The position numbers and the translations under genes were made by a program. A DNA stretch of 64,000 nucleotides from Bombus terrestris (taxonomy: Eukaryota; Arthropoda; Insecta; Hymenoptera; Apidae), in contig NW_025963582.1 of the NCBI RefSeq assembly GCF_910591885.1, forward strand, positions 310,001 to 374,000, written 5' to 3'. Within the stretch, counting starts at the first letter, position 1; every line of letters starts with the position of its first letter. Shown here one piece after another: positions 61,101-64,000 of the stretch. Below the pieces are notes generated by a model. The model saw nothing but the letters and a program-made list of their open reading frames with translations. It was not told the DNA's origin and did not search any database.

Positions 61101-64000
61101 TTGTCCCACGGTGTCCAACGGTGTCCAACGATGTCCAACGGTGTCCAACGGTGTCCCACGTTGTCCCACGTTGTCCCACGGTGTCCCACGGTGTCCAACG
61201 GTGTCCCACGTTGTCCCACGTTGTCCCACGTTGTCCCACGTTGTCCCACGTTGTCCCAAGTTGTCCCACGTTGTCCCACGTTGTCCCACGTTGTCCCACG
61301 TTGTCCCCCGTTGTCCCACGTTGTCCCACGTTGTCCCACGTTGTCCCACGGTGTCCAACGGTGTCCAACGGTGTCCAACGGTGTCCCACGATGTCCACCG
61401 ATGTCCAACGGTGTCCAACGGTGTCCAACGGTGTCCAACGGTGTCCAACGATGTCCAACGATGTCCAACGATGTCCAACGGTGTCCAACGGTGTCCCACG
61501 GTGTCCAACGGTGTCCCACGTTGTCCCACGTTGTCCCACGTTGTCCCACGTTGTCCCACGTTGTCCCACGGTGTCCAACGGTGTCCAACGATGTCCAACG
61601 GTGTCCAACGGTGTCCCACGTTGTCCCACGTTGTCCCACGGTGTCCAACGATGTCCAACGGTGTCCCACGTTGTCCCACGTTGTCCCACGGTGTCCAACG
61701 ATGTCCAACGGTGTCCAACGATGTCCAACGGTGTCCCACGATGTCCAACGATGTCCAACGATGTCCAACGGTGTCCAACGGTGTCCCACGTTGTCCCACG
61801 TTGTCCCACGTTGTCCCACGGTGTCCAACGATGTCCAACGGTGTCCAACGGTGTCCCACGGTGTCCAACGGTGTCCCACGTTGTCCCACGTTGTCCCACG
61901 TTGTCCCACGTTGTCCCACGTTGTCCCACGTTGTCCCACGTTGTCCCACGTTGTCCCACGATGTCCCACGTTGTCCCACGTTGTCCCACGTTGTCCCACG
62001 TTGTCCCACGTTGTCGCACGTTGTCCCACGTTGTCCCAGGTTGTCCCACGGTGTCCAACGATGTCCAACGGTGTCCAACGGTGTCCAACGGTGTCCAACG
62101 ATGTCCAACGGTGTCCAACGGTGTCCCACGGTGTCCAACGGTGTCCAACGGTGTCCCACGGTGTCCAACGGTGTCCCACGTTGTCCCACGTTGTCCCACG
62201 GTGTCCAACGATGTCCAACGGTGTCCAACGATGTCCAACGGTGTCCCACGATGTCCAACGATGTCCAACGGTGTCCCACGTTGTCCCACGTTGTCCCACG
62301 GTGTCCAACGATGTCCAACGGTGTCCAACGGTGTCCCACGGTGTCCCACGTTGTCCCACGTTGTCCCACGTTGTCCCACGTTGTCCCACGGTGTCCAACG
62401 ATGTCCAACGGTGTCCAACGATGTCCAACGGTGTCCCACGTTGTCCCACGTTGTCCCACGTTGTCCCACGGTGTCCAACGATGTCCAACGGTGTCCAACG
62501 ATGTCCAACGGTGTCCCACGATGTCCAACGATGTCCAACGGTGTCCCACGGTGTCCAACGGTGTCCCACGGTGTCCAACGGTGTCCCACGTTGTCCCACG
62601 TTGTCCCACGTTGTCCCACGTTGTCCCACGTTGTCCCACGTTGTCCAACGGTGTCCCACGGTGTCCAACGGTGTCCCACGTTGTCCCACGTTGTCCCACG
62701 TTGTCCCACGTTGTCCCACGTTGTCCCACGTTGTCCCACGTTGTCCCACGTTGTCCCACGTTGTCCCACGTTGTCCCACGGTGTCCAACGATGTCCAACG
62801 GTGTCCAACGATGTCAAACGGTGTCCCACGATGTCCAACGATGTCCAACGATGTCCAACGGTGTCCAACGGTGTCCCACGTTGTCCCACGTTGTCCCACG
62901 TTGTCCCACGTTGTCCTACGTTGTCCCACGTTGTCCCACGTTGTCCCACGTTGTCCCACGTTGTCCCACGTTGTCCCACGGTGTCCAACGGTGTCCCACG
63001 TTGTCCCACGTTGTCCCACGGTGTCCAACGATGTCCAACGGTGTCCAACGGTGTCCCACGGTGTCCCACGTTGTCCCACGTTGTCCCACGTTGTCCAACG
63101 ATGTCCAACGGTGTCCCACGATGTCCAACGATGTCCAACGATGTCCAACGGTGTCCAACGGTGTCCCACGTTGTCCCACTTTGTCCCACGTTGTCCCACG
63201 GTGTCCAACGATGTCCAACGGTGTCCAACGGTGTCCCACGGTGTCCAACGGTGTCCCACGTTGTCCCACGTTGTCCCACGTTGTCCCACGTTGTCCCACG
63301 TTGTCCCACGTTGTCCCACGTTGTCCCACGTTGTCCAACGATGTCCAACGGTGTCCCACGTTGTCCCACGTTGTTCCATGGTTTCCCACGTTGTCCCACG
63401 TTGTCCCACGTTGTCCCACGGTGTCCAACGATGTCCAACGGTGTCCAACGGTGTCCAACGGTGTCCCACGTTGTCCCACGTTGTCCCACGTTGTCCCACG
63501 GTGTCCAACGATGTCCAACGGTGTCCCACGTTGTCCCACGTTGTCCCACGTCGTCCCACGTTGTCCCACGTTGTCCCACGATGTCCCACGTTGTCCCACG
63601 TTGTCCCACGTTGTCCCACGTTGTCCCACGTTGTCGCACGTTGTCCCACGTTGTCCCACGTTGTCCCACGGTGTCCAACGATGTCCAACGGTGTCCAACG
63701 GTGTCCAACGGTGTCCAACGATGTCCAACGGTGTCCAACGGTGTCCCACGGTGTCCAACGGTGTCCAACGGTGTCCCAAGATGTCCAACGGTGTCCAACG
63801 GTGTCCAACGGTGTCCAACGATGTCCAACGATGTCCAACGATGTCCAACGGTGTCCCACGTTGTCCCACGTTGTCCTACGTTGTCCCACGTTGTCCCACG
63901 TTGTCCCACGTTGTCCCACGTTGTCCCACGTTGTCCCACGTTGTCCCACGTTGTCCCACGGTGTCCAACGGTGTCCAACGATGTCCAACGGTGTCCAACG
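58111..64000 (+). repeat. Domain VI: short higher-order recurrences with TCGCAC marker
   Basis: TTGTCGCACG appears at 60,281, 62,011 and 63,631, offsets of 1,730 and 1,620. Each is followed by a similar series of GTGTCCAACG and ATGTCCAACG units. CCATGG markers return at 59,246, 60,026 and 63,376. Private variants include the GTCAAACG unit at 62,811 and CCCATTTTG near 61,041. The domain continues beyond the right end of the window. Confidence 0.65.
58741..59010 (+). repeat. Longest uniform run: 27 identical units
   Basis: TTGTCCCACG occurs 27 times with no substitution over 270 bases. Other long uniform runs are shorter: 11 units at 7,811-7,920, 14 at 19,921-20,060 and 14 at 25,631-25,770. 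On the - strand this is GGG repeated every 10 bases, so it is the best single candidate for G-quadruplex formation. Confidence 0.95.

Larger units (their letters stand above)
320..63381 (+). other. Sixteen dispersed CCATGG double-variant markers
   Basis: A pair of adjacent altered units, GTTGTTCCAT then GGTTTCCCAC, creates CCATGG (an NcoI site). I find it starting at 320, 4,029, 7,167, 10,017, 12,717, 16,277, 18,967, 24,677, 29,477, 36,937, 37,967, 38,737, 41,497, 59,246, 60,026 and 63,376. The pair combines three changes, one of them CpG to TpG, so repeated independent origin is unlikely. The sites are best read as descendants of one mutated pair spread by segment duplication. At 10,017, 12,717, 16,277, 18,967, 24,677, 29,477, 38,737 and 41,497 a CCTAC unit follows immediately, marking a subfamily. 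None lies between 41,502 and 59,245. Confidence 0.9.
1..64000 (+). repeat. Decanucleotide tandem satellite array filling the whole window
   Basis: Every part of the window can be read as consecutive 10-base units with + strand consensus GDTGTCCMAC. Counting by register gives 6,400 units, of which 6,396 are 10 bp and four are 9 bp, plus three bases at the left edge and one at the right. Position 2 (T, G or A) and position 8 (C or A) carry nearly all the variation, while the TGTCC core and the AC-G junction are almost constant. T at position 2 usually goes with C at position 8, and A with A. All units have the same orientation; I found no inverted block. There is no interruption by unique DNA or a mobile element. 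GC is about 60 percent with roughly one CpG per unit. By size and organisation this is satellite or giant minisatellite DNA of a eukaryote. Host, chromosome and function cannot be inferred from the bases alone. Confidence 0.98.

Noticed and set aside
1..64000. CRISPR array
   Set aside because: The repeats are 10 bases with no spacers, and no cas genes are present.
1..64000. Telomeric or interstitial telomeric repeat
   Set aside because: The unit does not match TTAGGG-type, TTTAGGG-type or other familiar short telomere motifs, and it shows heavy variant and higher-order structure.
1..64000. CENP-B box on the - strand (CGTTGGA is present)
   Set aside because: The essential TTCG and CGGG parts of the box are missing, so only a partial match remains. 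Centromere identity cannot be claimed.
1..64000. Bacterial or phage origin
   Set aside because: A 64-kb uninterrupted decanucleotide array without genes is not known to me from prokaryotic genomes and contradicts their coding density.
1..64000. tRNA, rRNA, riboswitch, terminator or promoter signals
   Set aside because: No sequence departs from the repeat by more than a few bases, so there is no room for such elements.

Overview
The window is a single tandem array from its first base to its last. A 10-base unit is repeated head to tail about 6,400 times in one orientation. The + strand consensus is GDTGTCCMAC, with D = T, G or A at position 2 and M = C or A at position 8. The main forms are GTTGTCCCAC, GGTGTCCAAC, GATGTCCAAC, GGTGTCCCAC and, less often, GATGTCCCAC and GTTGTCCAAC. 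I see no unique sequence, transposable element, RNA gene or credible protein-coding gene. Both ends lie inside the array, so its true length is more than 64 kb. An array of this size and type points to a eukaryotic nuclear genome (satellite or giant minisatellite). The species and chromosomal location cannot be read from the window. GC is about 60 percent and almost every unit keeps one CpG.

Layout, from diagnostic variant units and the distances at which they recur. Domain I (about 1-9,350) has long repeats offset by about 3.67-3.71 kb and 3.14 kb, plus a local 320-base duplication. Domain II (about 9,351-31,920) is a higher-order array with tandem copies of 6,260, 6,300 and 5,710 bp and a rearranged fourth copy. 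Domain III (about 31,921-36,320) is two copies of exactly 2,200 bp. Domain IV (about 36,321-46,360) is a mosaic of pieces also found in domains II and III. Domain V (about 46,370-58,110) is a younger-looking subfamily marked by paired CAACA and CAAGG variants, ending in a tandem pair of about 1.94 kb. Domain VI (about 58,111-64,000) has shorter recurrences of about 1.6-1.7 kb and the longest perfectly uniform run.

The 10-base register is kept almost perfectly. Only four units are 9 bp, each short by one base, and two of these are copies of one event. From 5,501 to 46,360 there are 4,086 consecutive units of exactly 10 bp. Copy-number differences between the long repeats are in whole units.

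No unit form contains a stop codon in any common register, and 10 is not a multiple of 3. All six frames are therefore open for thousands of codons and read circular permutations of one decapeptide per strand (VVPRCPTLSH on +, VGQRGTTWDN on -). I treat all of these as spurious reading frames. The properties most worth testing are physical. The - strand carries GGG every 10 bases with 7-base loops wherever CCCAC units run together, which fits the G-quadruplex consensus. The CpG spacing is close to one helical turn over the whole 64 kb.
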